A stretch of DNA of 64,000 nucleotides from an uncultured Lachnospiraceae bacterium (GCA_900550475.1 URSA01000009.1:1-64000), one strand, 5' to 3'. Positions 51,339 through 60,818 are shown, counted from the stretch's first letter. Made by a program: numbers and translations. The notes: a model not told the origin generated them from the letters alone.

Positions 51339-52973
51339 TCAATCTTCATCATCTGCGGATTTGGTATAAACGGTGCGCTTTCTTGCAAGCTCATCATTTG
51401 CCAGATATTCGTCGTAGGTCGTGATCTTATCGATCAGGGAGCCGTCCGGCAGAATCTCCATAATGCGGTTTGCCGTGGTCTGCACAAACTGATGGTCATG
51501 GCAGGAAAACAGCTCCACGCCGCCGAATTTGATCAGTCCGTTGTTGAGTGCGGTGATGGACTCCATATCCAGATGGTTGGTGGGCTCGTCGAGAATCAGG
51601 CAGTTTGCGCCGCTGATCATCATTTTTGACAACAGGCAGCGGACCTTCTCGCCACCGGAGAGCACACGCACCTTTTTCACACCGTCCTCCCCTGCGAACA
51701 GCATTCTTCCGAGGAAGCCGCGCACATAGGTCATATCCTTCACGGGAGAGTAGCCGGTCAGCCAGTCCGCGATGGTCAGATCGTTGTCAAACTCCGCGGT
51801 ATTGTCCTTGGGGAAATAAGCCTGAGAGGTGGTAACGCCCCATTTGTAGCTTCCCTCGTCCGGCTCAAGCTCGCCTGCCAGAATCTGGAACAGGGTGGTT
51901 TTTGCCTGCTCGTTGCCGCCCACGAAAGCAATCTTGTCGTCATGTCCCACAATAAAGGAAATATCGTTGAGCACCTTCACGCCGTTCACGGTCTTGGAGA
52001 GATGCTCCACGGAGAGAACCTCGTTTCCAATCTCACGCTCGGGGCGGAAATCAATATAAGGATACTTTCTGCTGGAGGGACGGATCTCGTCAAGCTCGAT
52101 CTTCTCCAAAGCACGCTTTCTTGCGGTTGCCTGTTTGGATTTGGAAGCATTTGCGGAGAAGCGGGAGATAAACTCCTGCAATTCCTTGATCTTTTCTTCC
52201 TTTTTCTTGTTGGCTTCTTTCATCTGCTTGATGAGGAGCTGGCTGGACTCGTACCAGAAGTCGTAGTTTCCGGCGTAGAGCTGGATTTTTCCGTAGTCGA
52301 TATCCGCAATATGCGTACATACCTTATTTAAGAAATAACGGTCGTGGGACACCACGATCACGGTATTTTCAAAGTCGATCAAGAAGTCCTCAAGCCATGC
52401 GATGGCATCCAGATCCAGATGGTTGGTGGGCTCGTCCAGAAGAAGGATGTCGGGGTTGCCGAACAGCGCCTTCGCAAGCAGAACCTTCACCTTCTCATTT
52501 CCGTCCAGACTTCCCATGGTGGAGTAGTGGAGGGAGGTATCGATTCCCAGTCCGTTCAACAGGGATGCGGCGTCGGATTCCGCTTCCCAGCCGTCCATCT
52601 CGGCAAATTCCGCCTCCAGCTCGCTGGCACGGATGCCGTCCTCATCGGAGAAGTCCTCCTTGGCGTAGATAGCATCCTTTTCCTTCATGATCTGGTAGAG
52701 GCGCTCGTTTCCCATGATGACCAGATCCAGAACGGTATAATCATCATACTTGAAGTGATCCTGCTCCAATACGGAGAGACGCTGTCCGGGCGTGATGAAA
52801 ATGTCGCCGTTCGTGGTCTCAAGCTGCCCGGACAGAATCTTTAAAAAAGTAGATTTTCCGGCGCCGTTGGCGCCGATCAGACCGTAGCAGTTTCCTTCCG
52901 TAAATTTGATGTTCACATCCTCAAAAAGCGCTTTTTTTCCTATTCGTAATGTTACATTGTTTGCACTAATCAT
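51339..52973 (-). CDS. ABC-F family ATPase (YbiT-type)
   Basis: About 544 residues, two ABC domains without membrane segments: Walker A GANGAGKSTF and GGNEQAKTTL (second degenerate, GxxxxAKT), two LLDEPTNHLD-type Walker B motifs (LLLDEPTNHLDLDAIAWLED; LILDEPTNHLDMESITALNN) and a basic linker (SKSKQATARKRALEKIE). ABC-F proteins act on ribosomes. ATG 52973 has GGAG at good spacing; an ATG four codons upstream is an alternative. Confidence 0.9.
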   Translation of the reverse strand: MISANNVTLRIGKKALFEDVNIKFTEGNCYGLIGANGAGKSTFLKILSGQLETTNGDIFITPGQRLSVLEQDHFKYDDYTVLDLVIMGNERLYQIMKEKDAIYAKEDFSDEDGIRASELEAEFAEMDGWEAESDAASLLNGLGIDTSLHYSTMGSLDGNEKVKVLLAKALFGNPDILLLDEPTNHLDLDAIAWLEDFLIDFENTVIVVSHDRYFLNKVCTHIADIDYGKIQLYAGNYDFWYESSQLLIKQMKEANKKKEEKIKELQEFISRFSANASKSKQATARKRALEKIELDEIRPSSRKYPYIDFRPEREIGNEVLSVEHLSKTVNGVKVLNDISFIVGHDDKIAFVGGNEQAKTTLFQILAGELEPDEGSYKWGVTTSQAYFPKDNTAEFDNDLTIADWLTGYSPVKDMTYVRGFLGRMLFAGEDGVKKVRVLSGGEKVRCLLSKMMISGANCLILDEPTNHLDMESITALNNGLIKFGGVELFSCHDHQFVQTTANRIMEILPDGSLIDKITTYDEYLANDELARKRTVYTKSADDED

Positions 52974-53091
52974 AACTTTCTCCATTCCGCAGACAACTGC
53001 GTCGAAAAATTCTCGGGTTACACACTCTTTCTATTATACATAAAAAGCCATGCTTTTCAAGAAAAATGCGTTTCTTTTTGATCGCTTTTAC

Positions 53092-53120
53092 TTGACAGGT
53101 ATTTCTAACTGTTATATCAT
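53092..53120 (+). promoter_or_regulatory. Promoter of gntR-clpC
   Basis: TTGACA and TATCAT are spaced 17 bp; the -10 lies inside the palindromic operator. Confidence 0.75.
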
Positions 53121-53133
53121 ATGTATAACAGTT
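53107..53133. promoter_or_regulatory. Palindromic operator of gntR-clpC
   Basis: AACTGTTATA and TATAACAGTT form a perfect 10-bp inverted repeat with a 7-bp centre, covering the -10. This is the expected layout for autorepression by the YtrA-type GntR regulator encoded 17 bp downstream. Confidence 0.75.
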
Positions 53134-53150
53134 GGAAAGGCGGTGCCGGT

Positions 53151-53528
53151 ATGATTATTGAGATTGATTTTAACAGCGATGAAGCGCTGTATTTGCAGCT
53201 TCGCAATCAGATTATTCTGGGCATTGCCACGGCGCGGTTCAGAGAGGGGGAACAGCTTCCTTCTGTCCGGCAGCTTGCAGATGAGATCGGAATCAATATG
53301 CACACGGTCAACAAAGCATATACTGTCCTGAAGCAGGAAGGATATGTGAAGGTAGACCGGAGACGAGGCGCGGTTGTAGCGGTGGATACCGACAGGATGC
53401 AGGCGATTGCACAGCTTCGCAGGGAATTGGAGGTTCTTTTGGCAAAAAGCAGCTGTAAGAATATTTCCAAAGAAGAGGTGCATGCTTTGATTGATGAGAT
53501 ATATGAAAATTATGGAGGACATTGCTGA
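53151..53528 (+). CDS. GntR-family regulator, YtrA subfamily
   Basis: 125 residues: wHTH of GntR (LYLQLRNQIILGIATARFRE; LPSVRQLADEIGINMHTVNK; YVKVDRRRGAVVA) followed only by a short helical dimerisation tail, as in YtrA regulators, which usually control ABC exporters. Here the partner is clpC, whose ATG overlaps this stop. ATG 53151 with AAGGCGG is favoured over 53121, which lies within the operator. Confidence 0.87.
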   Translation: MIIEIDFNSDEALYLQLRNQIILGIATARFREGEQLPSVRQLADEIGINMHTVNKAYTVLKQEGYVKVDRRRGAVVAVDTDRMQAIAQLRRELEVLLAKSSCKNISKEEVHALIDEIYENYGGHC

Positions 53529-55972
53529 TGCAGTCACAATTTACGGATAAGGCAAGGACAGCACTGGACTTGGCTGAAAAAGCTGCCAGAAAGCTGCGGC
53601 AGGGATATGTGGGAACGGAGCATATTCTTGTGGGACTGATGCAGGAAAAGACCGGTGTTGCGGCAAGGGTGCTTGCGGATAACGGTGTGGAAGAGGCGCA
53701 GGTGCTTGAGGTAATCAAAGAACTGATTACGCTCGACGGTCCGGTGCTGACGAAGGATAAGGAAACCTATTCGCCCCGTGCACACAGGGTATTGGAGGAG
53801 GCGCACAGACAGGCGGAGCGCTTCGGAGAGAAACAGACCGGGACGGAGCACATTCTCCTTGCCCTGATCAAGGAAGGGGAAAATGTTGCGGTCAGACTGC
53901 TCAATACATTGGGCGTTTCGACACAGAAAATCTATATTGATATTCTGATTGCCATCGGCGAGGACGGCAGCTTATATAAGGAAGATCTTGCCAAGGGCAG
54001 GCAGGGCAAGAAGGGCGGAACCACGCTTGCACAGTACAGCCGGGATCTGACGGCGATGGCAAGGGAGGGAAAGCTGGATCCTGTGATCGGACGCGAGGAT
54101 GAAATTCAGCGTGTAATCCAGATATTGAGCAGACGAACCAAAAATAATCCCTGCCTGATCGGTGAACCCGGCGTGGGAAAGACCGCGGTGGTAGAGGGAC
54201 TGGCGCTCAGGATCGTTTCAGGAGATGTGCCTTTTACCGTGAAGGATAAAAGGGTACTGACGCTGGATCTCTCCGCAATGGTGGCGGGAAGCAAATACAG
54301 AGGTGAGTTTGAAGAGAGGATAAAAAAAGTAGTCCGGGAAGTGATCGAGGACGGTAATGTGATCCTGTTTTTGGATGAACTTCACACCATAATCGGTGCG
54401 GGCGGCGCAGAGGGCGCAATCGATGCCTCTAATATTTTGAAACCTTCCCTTGCGAGGGGGGAAATCCAACTGATTGGCGCTACCACCATATCCGAATATC
54501 GGAAGTATGTGGAGAAGGATGCGGCGTTGGAAAGAAGATTCCAGCCCGTCAATGTGGAGGAGCCGGATGTGGAGGCTTCCATCCGCATTTTGGAAGGAAT
54601 CAAGCACAAATATGAGGAGCATCACCGCGTCAAAATCCTGCCTGAGGCGGTGGAGGCGGCAGTGCGGCTCTCCGACCGTTATATCAATGACAGAAATTTG
54701 CCGGATAAGGCGATTGACCTGATTGATGAGGCATCTGCGGCAGTGCGGCTGAAAAGTGCGAAGACACCTGCCAAAATGCAGGAGCTTTTCAAGGAAATCC
54801 AAAAGAAGGATGAACAGATTGAACGATCTGTCCGTATGGAAAACTTTGAGCAGGCAGGAGAATTGAAAAGAGCGCAGGATGAACTGCTGAAAAAATATGA
54901 GCGTATGCAGAGGCGCGCGCAGGCACAGGAAGCGGACAGGGAGTACACCGTCGGGGAAGAGGAAATTGCCGAGGTGGTTTCCATGTGGACAAAGATTCCG
55001 TTAAAGAAGCTTGCGGAAAAAGAGAGCGAACGGCTGCTCAAGCTGGAGTCTGTTCTTCACAAGCGCGTGATCGGACAGGAGGAGGCAGTGGATGCGGTGG
55101 CGAAGGCTATGCGCCGCGGCAGGATCGGCTTGAAGGATCCTGCAAGACCGATTGGCTCGTTCCTGTTTTTAGGCCCTACCGGTGTGGGAAAAACAGAGCT
55201 TTCCAAGGCGCTTGCGGAGGCGATGTTCGGCACGGAAAATGCCTTGATCCGCGTGGATATGTCGGAGTATATGGAGGGGCACTCGGTGTCCAAAATGATC
55301 GGCTCGCCGCCCGGATATGTGGGCTTTGAGGAGGGCGGACAGCTCAGCGAAAAGGTGAGAAGAAATCCCTATTCCGTGGTGTTGTTTGACGAGATCGAGA
55401 AGGCACATCCCGATGTATTCAATGTTCTTTTGCAGGTGTTGGACGACGGGCATATTACGGATTCCAAGGGACGGAAGGTCAGCTTCAAGAATACCGTGCT
55501 GATTATGACATCAAATGCGGGAGCACAGCGTATTGTTGATCCCAAAAATCTTGGATTTGCCACTGAGACCAGCGAAAAGAAGGACTATGAAAAGATGAAG
55601 AGCGGTGTGATGGAGGAAGTCAAACGGGTATTCAAGCCGGAATTTATCAACCGTATTGATGATATCATTGTGTTCCATCAGCTGACCAAAGAAAACATGA
55701 AGGAGATCATCACCCTGCTCTCCAACCAACTGTCCCGGCGCTGCGAGGCACAGATGGGAATCCGTCTGAAACTGTCCGCCGCGCTGAAAGAGCATCTGGT
55801 CGAGAAATACGCGGATCGCAAGATGGGCGCGAGACCGCTTAAGCGGGCAATGCAGTCTGTGGTGGAGGATGCGCTGGCGGAGGAGATCCTGAAGGGCAAC
55901 GTGAAGCAGGGGGATGAGGTGACCGCCGGATATAAGGGAGAAAAAGTTACCTTTACCGTGAAAAACCAGTAG
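53528..55972 (+). CDS. clpC: ClpC-type AAA+ unfoldase
   Basis: 814 residues: double Clp N repeat (TDKARTALDLAEKAARKLRQ; GYVGTEHILVGLM; AERFGEKQTGTEHILLALI), AAA-1 with GEPGVGKTA (about residue 212), a UVR-like middle domain (QIERSVRMENFEQAGELKRA), AAA-2 with GPTGVGKTE (about 548) and C-terminal arm. It feeds substrates to ClpP. Unlike the classic ctsR-mcsA-mcsB-clpC operon, only a GntR gene precedes it, fused translationally by a 1-bp overlap. Confidence 0.95.
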   Translation: MQSQFTDKARTALDLAEKAARKLRQGYVGTEHILVGLMQEKTGVAARVLADNGVEEAQVLEVIKELITLDGPVLTKDKETYSPRAHRVLEEAHRQAERFGEKQTGTEHILLALIKEGENVAVRLLNTLGVSTQKIYIDILIAIGEDGSLYKEDLAKGRQGKKGGTTLAQYSRDLTAMAREGKLDPVIGREDEIQRVIQILSRRTKNNPCLIGEPGVGKTAVVEGLALRIVSGDVPFTVKDKRVLTLDLSAMVAGSKYRGEFEERIKKVVREVIEDGNVILFLDELHTIIGAGGAEGAIDASNILKPSLARGEIQLIGATTISEYRKYVEKDAALERRFQPVNVEEPDVEASIRILEGIKHKYEEHHRVKILPEAVEAAVRLSDRYINDRNLPDKAIDLIDEASAAVRLKSAKTPAKMQELFKEIQKKDEQIERSVRMENFEQAGELKRAQDELLKKYERMQRRAQAQEADREYTVGEEEIAEVVSMWTKIPLKKLAEKESERLLKLESVLHKRVIGQEEAVDAVAKAMRRGRIGLKDPARPIGSFLFLGPTGVGKTELSKALAEAMFGTENALIRVDMSEYMEGHSVSKMIGSPPGYVGFEEGGQLSEKVRRNPYSVVLFDEIEKAHPDVFNVLLQVLDDGHITDSKGRKVSFKNTVLIMTSNAGAQRIVDPKNLGFATETSEKKDYEKMKSGVMEEVKRVFKPEFINRIDDIIVFHQLTKENMKEIITLLSNQLSRRCEAQMGIRLKLSAALKEHLVEKYADRKMGARPLKRAMQSVVEDALAEEILKGNVKQGDEVTAGYKGEKVTFTVKNQ

Positions 55973-56052
55973 CGTGAAAAAACAGGATATATTATAATAC
56001 AGGTACAACAAAACACCTTATGGGCCAAGACCCGAAAGCAGGAGGAATACAA

Positions 56053-56463
56053 ATGGCAATCGTGGAAGAATTACTTCGCGCAGAGAACGACGGTACCATC
56101 AGCTTCGGCAACCACAGACTGGAGCAGAAGAACAAGAAAGAGGAGAGCCTGAATGCGGATCTGTATAAAGTGAAGACCTATCAGGCGATGACAAAGCTGG
56201 AGAAGAATGACATGTTTCTCTATGAGTCGGTTCCCGGTACCAGCGTACTGAATTTTAAGGAAACCGATCAGGGCGTGTCCTTTGTGGTGGAGGGTGATGA
56301 AGATGCCCAGCTCACCATAGGTCTGAAGGATGACACGGAATATGAAGTATTTGTAGGCGGAGAGAGCGTTGGAAGGATGAGCACCGGACTTGGCGGCAAG
56401 CTGAGCCTTTCCGTGGAGCTTGAGACGGCAGGTGAAGTGCCTGTCAAGATCGTACAGGAGTAG
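56053..56463 (+). CDS. Conserved small protein of unknown function
   Basis: 136 residues, soluble, mostly beta-like in the second half (GTSVLNFKETDQGVSFVVEG; YEVFVGGESVGRMSTGLGGK; LSLSVELETAGEVPVKIVQE). Similar Lachnospiraceae proteins carry the doubtful label endosialidase; no catalytic motif is visible. CAGGAGG precedes the ATG. A TATAAT at 55993-55998 could be its -10, without a clear -35. It lies 7 bp upstream of radA. Confidence 0.7.
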   Translation: MAIVEELLRAENDGTISFGNHRLEQKNKKEESLNADLYKVKTYQAMTKLEKNDMFLYESVPGTSVLNFKETDQGVSFVVEGDEDAQLTIGLKDDTEYEVFVGGESVGRMSTGLGGKLSLSVELETAGEVPVKIVQE

Positions 56464-56470
56464 TTTTTTC

Positions 56471-57838
56471 ATGGCTAAAACCAAAAAGAGTACCGTTTTT
56501 TTCTGCCAGAGCTGTGGCTATGAGTCTCCGAAGTGGATGGGGCAATGTCCCGGATGCCGGGAGTGGAACACTTTCGTGGAGGAGCAGATCAGCACGGCGG
56601 CGCTGAAGAAAAACGGTGGATTGGACAGCACAGTCGGTCGTCAGCCGACTGTGCTGTCCCAAATTATAATGAAAGATGACGACAGATTAAGCACCGGAAT
56701 CGGAGAACTTGACAGAGTGCTTGGGGGCGGTATTGTTGCCGGATCCCTGACGCTTGTGGGCGGAGACCCCGGCATCGGCAAGTCCACGCTTCTTTTGCAG
56801 ATGTGCCGGCTGCTTGCGGCGGACGGGAAAAAGGTGCTTTACATATCGGGAGAGGAATCGTTAAAGCAGATCAAGATGCGGGCGTCCCGCATCGGACAGT
56901 TCAATGACAATCTGCTCCTTTTGTGTGAGACAAATCTTGATGTGGTGGAGAATGCCATAAAAACACATACTCCGCAGGTGGTGATCATCGATTCCATACA
57001 GACGATGTATAACGAAAATGTGTCGGCGGCGCCGGGAAGCGTTTCCCAGGTGAGGGAATCTACCGGATTACTTTTGCAGTTGGCAAAAGGGCTGGGCGTG
57101 TCTGTCTTTATCGTGGGACATGTGACGAAGGAAGGAACTGTTGCCGGTCCCCGTGTGCTGGAGCATATGGTGGATACGGTGCTTTATTTTGAGGGAGACC
57201 GGTATGCGTCCTACCGCATTCTTCGCGGTGTAAAGAATCGATTTGGGTCTACCAATGAGATAGGCGTTTTTGAAATGCATGAGGAGGGGCTGATCCAAGT
57301 GGAGAACCCCTCGGAATATATGCTGAGCGGACGCCCTAAGGACGCCTGCGGCTGCGTGGTGGCATGCTCCATGGAAGGCACAAGACCGTTGATGGTGGAG
57401 ATTCAGTCCCTGGTGTGCCACAGCAATTTCGGTATTCCCAGAAGACAGGCAACCGGAACGGATTTCAACAGGGTAAATCTTTTGATGGCAGTTTTGGAAA
57501 AAAGGCTCGGACTGCAGTTGGGAGCCTGCGATGCCTATGTGAATATCGCGGGCGGCATGAAGATACAGGAGCCTGCAATCGATTTGGGCGTTGCCATGGC
57601 GATTGTATCCAGCTTCAAGAACCGCCCGGTGGACGAGTCGGTAGTTGTGTTTGGTGAGGTGGGACTCAGCGGCGAGGTGCGCGCCGTAAGTATGGCGGAG
57701 CAGCGCGTACAGGAGGCAAAGAAACTGGGATTTTCCACCTGCATTCTGCCAAGAGCCAATGCGGATGTTCTAAAGGGGAAGTATGAGATTGAGATCATAG
57801 GTGTTTCCAACGTACAGGAAGCGATTGGTCTGATCTAA
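56471..57838 (+). CDS. radA: DNA repair protein RadA
   Basis: 455 residues: N-terminal zinc finger (FFCQSCGYESPKWMGQCPGC), RecA-like ATPase with GGDPGIGKSTLLLQM, the RadA-specific KNRFG motif (VKNRFGSTNEIG) and a C-terminal Lon-like domain (QLGACDAYVNIAGGMKIQEP). It promotes branch migration in recombination. The usual clpC-radA neighbourhood of Firmicutes is preserved. Confidence 0.95.
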   Translation: MAKTKKSTVFFCQSCGYESPKWMGQCPGCREWNTFVEEQISTAALKKNGGLDSTVGRQPTVLSQIIMKDDDRLSTGIGELDRVLGGGIVAGSLTLVGGDPGIGKSTLLLQMCRLLAADGKKVLYISGEESLKQIKMRASRIGQFNDNLLLLCETNLDVVENAIKTHTPQVVIIDSIQTMYNENVSAAPGSVSQVRESTGLLLQLAKGLGVSVFIVGHVTKEGTVAGPRVLEHMVDTVLYFEGDRYASYRILRGVKNRFGSTNEIGVFEMHEEGLIQVENPSEYMLSGRPKDACGCVVACSMEGTRPLMVEIQSLVCHSNFGIPRRQATGTDFNRVNLLMAVLEKRLGLQLGACDAYVNIAGGMKIQEPAIDLGVAMAIVSSFKNRPVDESVVVFGEVGLSGEVRAVSMAEQRVQEAKKLGFSTCILPRANADVLKGKYEIEIIGVSNVQEAIGLI

Positions 57839-57865
57839 GTACTACACAATGCATGCGCAAGAAAA

Positions 57866-57906
57866 AAGGCACTGAAAACATTGATTTACAATGCTTTCAG
57901 TGCCTT
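57866..57906 (-). terminator. Terminator downstream of tRNA-Trp
   Basis: An 18-bp stem with one mismatch (minus-strand 5' arm AAGGCACTGAAAGCATTG, 3' arm CAATGTTTTCAGTGCCTT) runs into a T tract on the minus strand. It may also end radA transcription, with a weaker plus-strand tail. Confidence 0.8.
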
Positions 57907-57915
57907 CATAGGTAG

Positions 57916-57986
57916 CAGGGGAAGAGGGGATCGAACCCCCGTTTACGGTTTTGGAGACCGCCGCACTACCGCTGTACTATTCCCCT
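57916..57986 (-). tRNA. trnW: tRNA-Trp (CCA anticodon)
   Basis: 71 nt cloverleaf: acceptor AGGGGAA/TTCCCCT with discriminator G, D arm GTAC/GTGC, anticodon stem GCGGT/ACCGT with loop CTCCAAA giving anticodon CCA, T arm GGGGG-TTCGATC-CCCTC. The 3' CCA is not encoded. Confidence 0.95.
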
Positions 57987-58006
57987 GTGCTCACTCAACG
58001 AAAGTT

Positions 58007-58036
58007 ATTATATCATAGGTGATGTCTCATAAGCAA
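58007..58036 (-). promoter_or_regulatory. Promoter of tRNA-Trp
   Basis: Minus-strand TTGCTT and TATAAT at 18-bp spacing, about 20 bp upstream of the tRNA. The next 130 bp up to the LacI gene are T-rich and I see nothing else in them. Confidence 0.6.
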
Positions 58037-58168
58037 GTACAAAATTTTCTTTTTTTACATCTTTTTTTAATTTTCCGATTGTTCAATTTTATAAGCGCGG
58101 GGCGCCTTCCCGGAGAATGGCATGTTATTTTCTGGAATGGCGCCGGGATGTTGCATTGTTTTTGCAAA

Positions 58169-59200
58169 TCAATTTACAGGCTGCAAAACAGTGCTTTCTC
58201 CTTGAATCAGGAGGGGGAGTGTCGTGTAGCTCTGGATCAGGAGGTCGGGATGCTCCAGCTTTCGGATCATCATATCGCCTGCCTGAACGCCCATGTCGTA
58301 TACGTTGATGTCGATGATGGTGGGGGAGGGATCGATCACACCGGCAAACGGATAGCGGTCGAAGGTGAGGAGAGCAATGTCGTCCGGGATGGACAGGGAC
58401 AGCTCCGAGAGGGCACGGCAAATGCCCAGCGCAAGTACGCTGTTTTCACAGACGATAGCTTGAGGCAGACGATCTTTTCCGGCGGTTAAAAGGGATAAAA
58501 CGGCTGTGTATGCACCGAGGCGGGTAGAGTTGGTGTAGCAGATCCTGTCATCGCAAATCCGGTGTTTGTGCAACTGCATCACCTTGCGGAAACCTTTTAG
58601 ACGCCGGCAGGAGAGGATATCGCTCTTTTTACCGGCAATGAAGAGAACATCCGTGTAACCGCAGGAGAGCATATGGGAGGCAGCGTACTCGCCCGCAAGG
58701 GCGTGGTCTGTGTCAATCCAGCACAGTCGGCTCTCGAAATCAGGATGTCCGATGATGATGTGGGGGACATTCTCGCTGATCAGATGCGACGCAAGCTCCT
58801 CGTTGACAGCGGAACCATGGATGATCAGACCATCGGCAGAGCGGCGCTTGATTTCCTGAATAGCGCGTTCCCCGGCGAAGGATTCTTCCGAGGTGTCAAC
58901 TAACGCCAGCGTATAACCTTTGGCGGTAAGAGAACGATGGACTCCCGACATAATATCGAACATGTGGGGGTTGAGATAGGCGGTTCCCTGTCCCAAATTG
59001 GTCAAATAGACGATGTTTTTTGTGGACTGCCTCGCAAAGGAGACTGCTCTGGAATTGGGGATATAATTTAATTTCTTTATGGCGGCGTTTACCCGGGCAA
59101 CTGTTTGCGGTGAGATCGTGCTCCAGTGATTCAATACCTTTGATACGGTAGATTGGGAGACGCCGGCTTCATTTGCAACATCTGATATGGTAACTGACAT
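58169..59200 (-). CDS. LacI-family transcriptional regulator
   Basis: 343 residues: HTH and hinge (TISDVANEAGVSQSTVSKVL; NHWSTISPQTVARVNAAIKK; YIPNSRAVSF) then a periplasmic-binding-fold effector domain (SADGLIIHGSAVNEELASHL; DIALLTFDRYPFAGVIDPSP). It is divergent from the sugar transporter operon, whose control it probably exerts in response to a maltodextrin-type sugar. GAGAGGAG precedes the ATG. Confidence 0.92.
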   Translation of the reverse strand: MSVTISDVANEAGVSQSTVSKVLNHWSTISPQTVARVNAAIKKLNYIPNSRAVSFARQSTKNIVYLTNLGQGTAYLNPHMFDIMSGVHRSLTAKGYTLALVDTSEESFAGERAIQEIKRRSADGLIIHGSAVNEELASHLISENVPHIIIGHPDFESRLCWIDTDHALAGEYAASHMLSCGYTDVLFIAGKKSDILSCRRLKGFRKVMQLHKHRICDDRICYTNSTRLGAYTAVLSLLTAGKDRLPQAIVCENSVLALGICRALSELSLSIPDDIALLTFDRYPFAGVIDPSPTIIDINVYDMGVQAGDMMIRKLEHPDLLIQSYTTLPLLIQGESTVLQPVN

Positions 59201-59247
59201 TCGTAACTCCTCTCCTATTAGTAATAAAATTGCATAAATACAAAAAT

Positions 59248-59276
59248 ATAGTATAGCGGTTTCCTGACAAAGTCAA
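59248..59276 (-). promoter_or_regulatory. Promoter of the lacI-type gene with internal operator motif
   Basis: Minus-strand TTGACT and TACTAT are spaced 17 bp. The spacer contains the 10-mer GGTTTCCTGA (plus strand, 59258-59267), which recurs in the operator at 59360, consistent with autoregulation. Confidence 0.7.
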
Positions 59277-59296
59277 CAAAAATATGGATTAAAACA

Positions 59297-59325
59297 TTGA
59301 ATATACGGAACATAGCTGATACTCT
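59297..59325 (+). promoter_or_regulatory. Promoter of the sugar ABC transporter operon
   Basis: TTGAAT and TACTCT at 17-bp spacing, divergent from the lacI promoter and upstream of the operator at 59360. Confidence 0.55.
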
Positions 59326-59359
59326 ACATTTAGAAACAAGCAAACAAGGGAAACGAATT

Positions 59360-59377
59360 AGGAAAGTGGTTTCCTGA
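59360..59377. promoter_or_regulatory. LacI-type operator of the transporter operon
   Basis: AGGAAA-GTGG-TTTCCT is a perfect inverted repeat about 35 bp downstream of the -10; the 10-mer GGTTTCCTGA within 59368-59377 is identical to that in the lacI promoter. Confidence 0.6.
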
Positions 59378-59447
59378 AGGGGAGTCCGGCAGGATGCCCC
59401 GAAAGGAAAGCCCGGATGGATGCGTTTCAGAATGGAGGAAGGAAAGT

Positions 59448-60806
59448 ATGAAAAAGAAATTGGTGGCGGTTTTGCTGCTGGCAACAATGACAATGTCTCT
59501 GCTTGCAGGCTGCGGGAATGACAAGCAGACCGGAGGCGAGGGAAACACGGCTCCCACGGAGGCGGGTGGCACAGAGGCGGGAAATGCCGGAAAAGATGAC
59601 GGCAAGACGGATGACGGCACAGGCGCGGGAACGGACGCTGTGGCAAACCTGATCGCGGCGACGGAAGGAACCGTAACACTGGATCTGTGGTGCGATGAGT
59701 CGGAGGCTTATCAGAACACCATGAAGCAGCTTGTGGAGGACTTCAAGGCAAAATATTCCGAAGTGGATTTTGATATCCGGATCGGAGCGGTTTCAACGGC
59801 TGTTGCAAAGGACGAGGTTTTAAAGGATGTGGAGAATGCGGCGGATGTGTTCGTGTTTGCGGATGATCAGCTGTACGAGCTGGTAAAGGCGGGCGCGCTG
59901 CAGAGTGTTGACGCGACATTCACCTGCGATCCCGGAACAGAGAATGCAGCGGGCGCTGTGGATGCGGCAAGCCAGGACGGCATGCTGTATGCATATCCCA
60001 TGACGGCTTCCAACGGCTACTTCCTGTACTATAATAAAGAATATTTATCCGAGGAAGACGTTTCCTCATGGGACAACCTGCTTGCGGCAGCAGAGGCACA
60101 GGGCAAGACCGTGGGAATGGAAGTGTCCGGCGCATGGTATCTGTACGGATTCTTCGCAGGCGCAGGGCTTGAGATGTACCGGATGGAGGACGGCTCCAAT
60201 TTCTGTAACTGGAACGCGACCGATACAAAGTACACGGGTGCTGCTGTTGCAGAGGCAATTTCCAAGCTGTGCCAGAGCCCCGCAATGGTAAACTGCGTGA
60301 ACGAGGACGCACAGGCATTTGCACTTAACGGCGAGATGATCGCGGACGTAAACGGTACATGGGCAACCACCGGATTTATGAAAGCGTACGGGGACAATTA
60401 CGCAGCAGCCAAGCTGCCTACCTTCACCGTGAACGGCGAGCAGATACAGATGGGCTCCTTCGCAGGCTACAAGCTTATGGGCGTCAGCGCATATTCCAAA
60501 AACACCGGGTGGGCAATGCTGCTTGCAGAGTACCTGACCAACGAGAACAGCCAGAAGAGCATCGGTATCGCAACGGGCGAGGGTCCCGCAAACATCAATG
60601 CGGCAGCTTCCGAGGAAATGATGGCAGCGCCTGCACTGGCGGCACTGGGCGAGCAGTCCCAGTTTGCGGACAGACAGAATGTAGGGGAAAACTACTGGAG
60701 CACCGGCGCAACTCTGGGACAGGCGCTTGTGGAAGGCTCCTATGAGGATATACAGCAGTTACTCGACGACGCGGTAGCAGGTATCACACAGCCTGCCGCA
60801 GAATAA
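59448..60806 (+). CDS. Maltose/maltodextrin-type ABC transporter binding lipoprotein
   Basis: 452 residues. Signal peptide with lipobox LLAGC, a Gly/Thr/Asp/Lys-rich linker, then a family-1 solute-binding fold (VTLDLWCDESEAYQNTMKQL; ADVFVFADDQLYELVKAGAL; YAYPMTASNGYFLYYNKEYL; MGVSAYSKNTGWAMLLAEYL). The MalE-like features, following MalF/MalG-like permeases and a GH13 enzyme point to malto-oligosaccharides. The ATG follows GGAGGAAGG; an earlier ATG at 59394 lacks a signal peptide. Confidence 0.9.
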   Translation: MKKKLVAVLLLATMTMSLLAGCGNDKQTGGEGNTAPTEAGGTEAGNAGKDDGKTDDGTGAGTDAVANLIAATEGTVTLDLWCDESEAYQNTMKQLVEDFKAKYSEVDFDIRIGAVSTAVAKDEVLKDVENAADVFVFADDQLYELVKAGALQSVDATFTCDPGTENAAGAVDAASQDGMLYAYPMTASNGYFLYYNKEYLSEEDVSSWDNLLAAAEAQGKTVGMEVSGAWYLYGFFAGAGLEMYRMEDGSNFCNWNATDTKYTGAAVAEAISKLCQSPAMVNCVNEDAQAFALNGEMIADVNGTWATTGFMKAYGDNYAAAKLPTFTVNGEQIQMGSFAGYKLMGVSAYSKNTGWAMLLAEYLTNENSQKSIGIATGEGPANINAAASEEMMAAPALAALGEQSQFADRQNVGENYWSTGATLGQALVEGSYEDIQQLLDDAVAGITQPAAE

Positions 60807-60818
60807 ATAGTCTGATAC

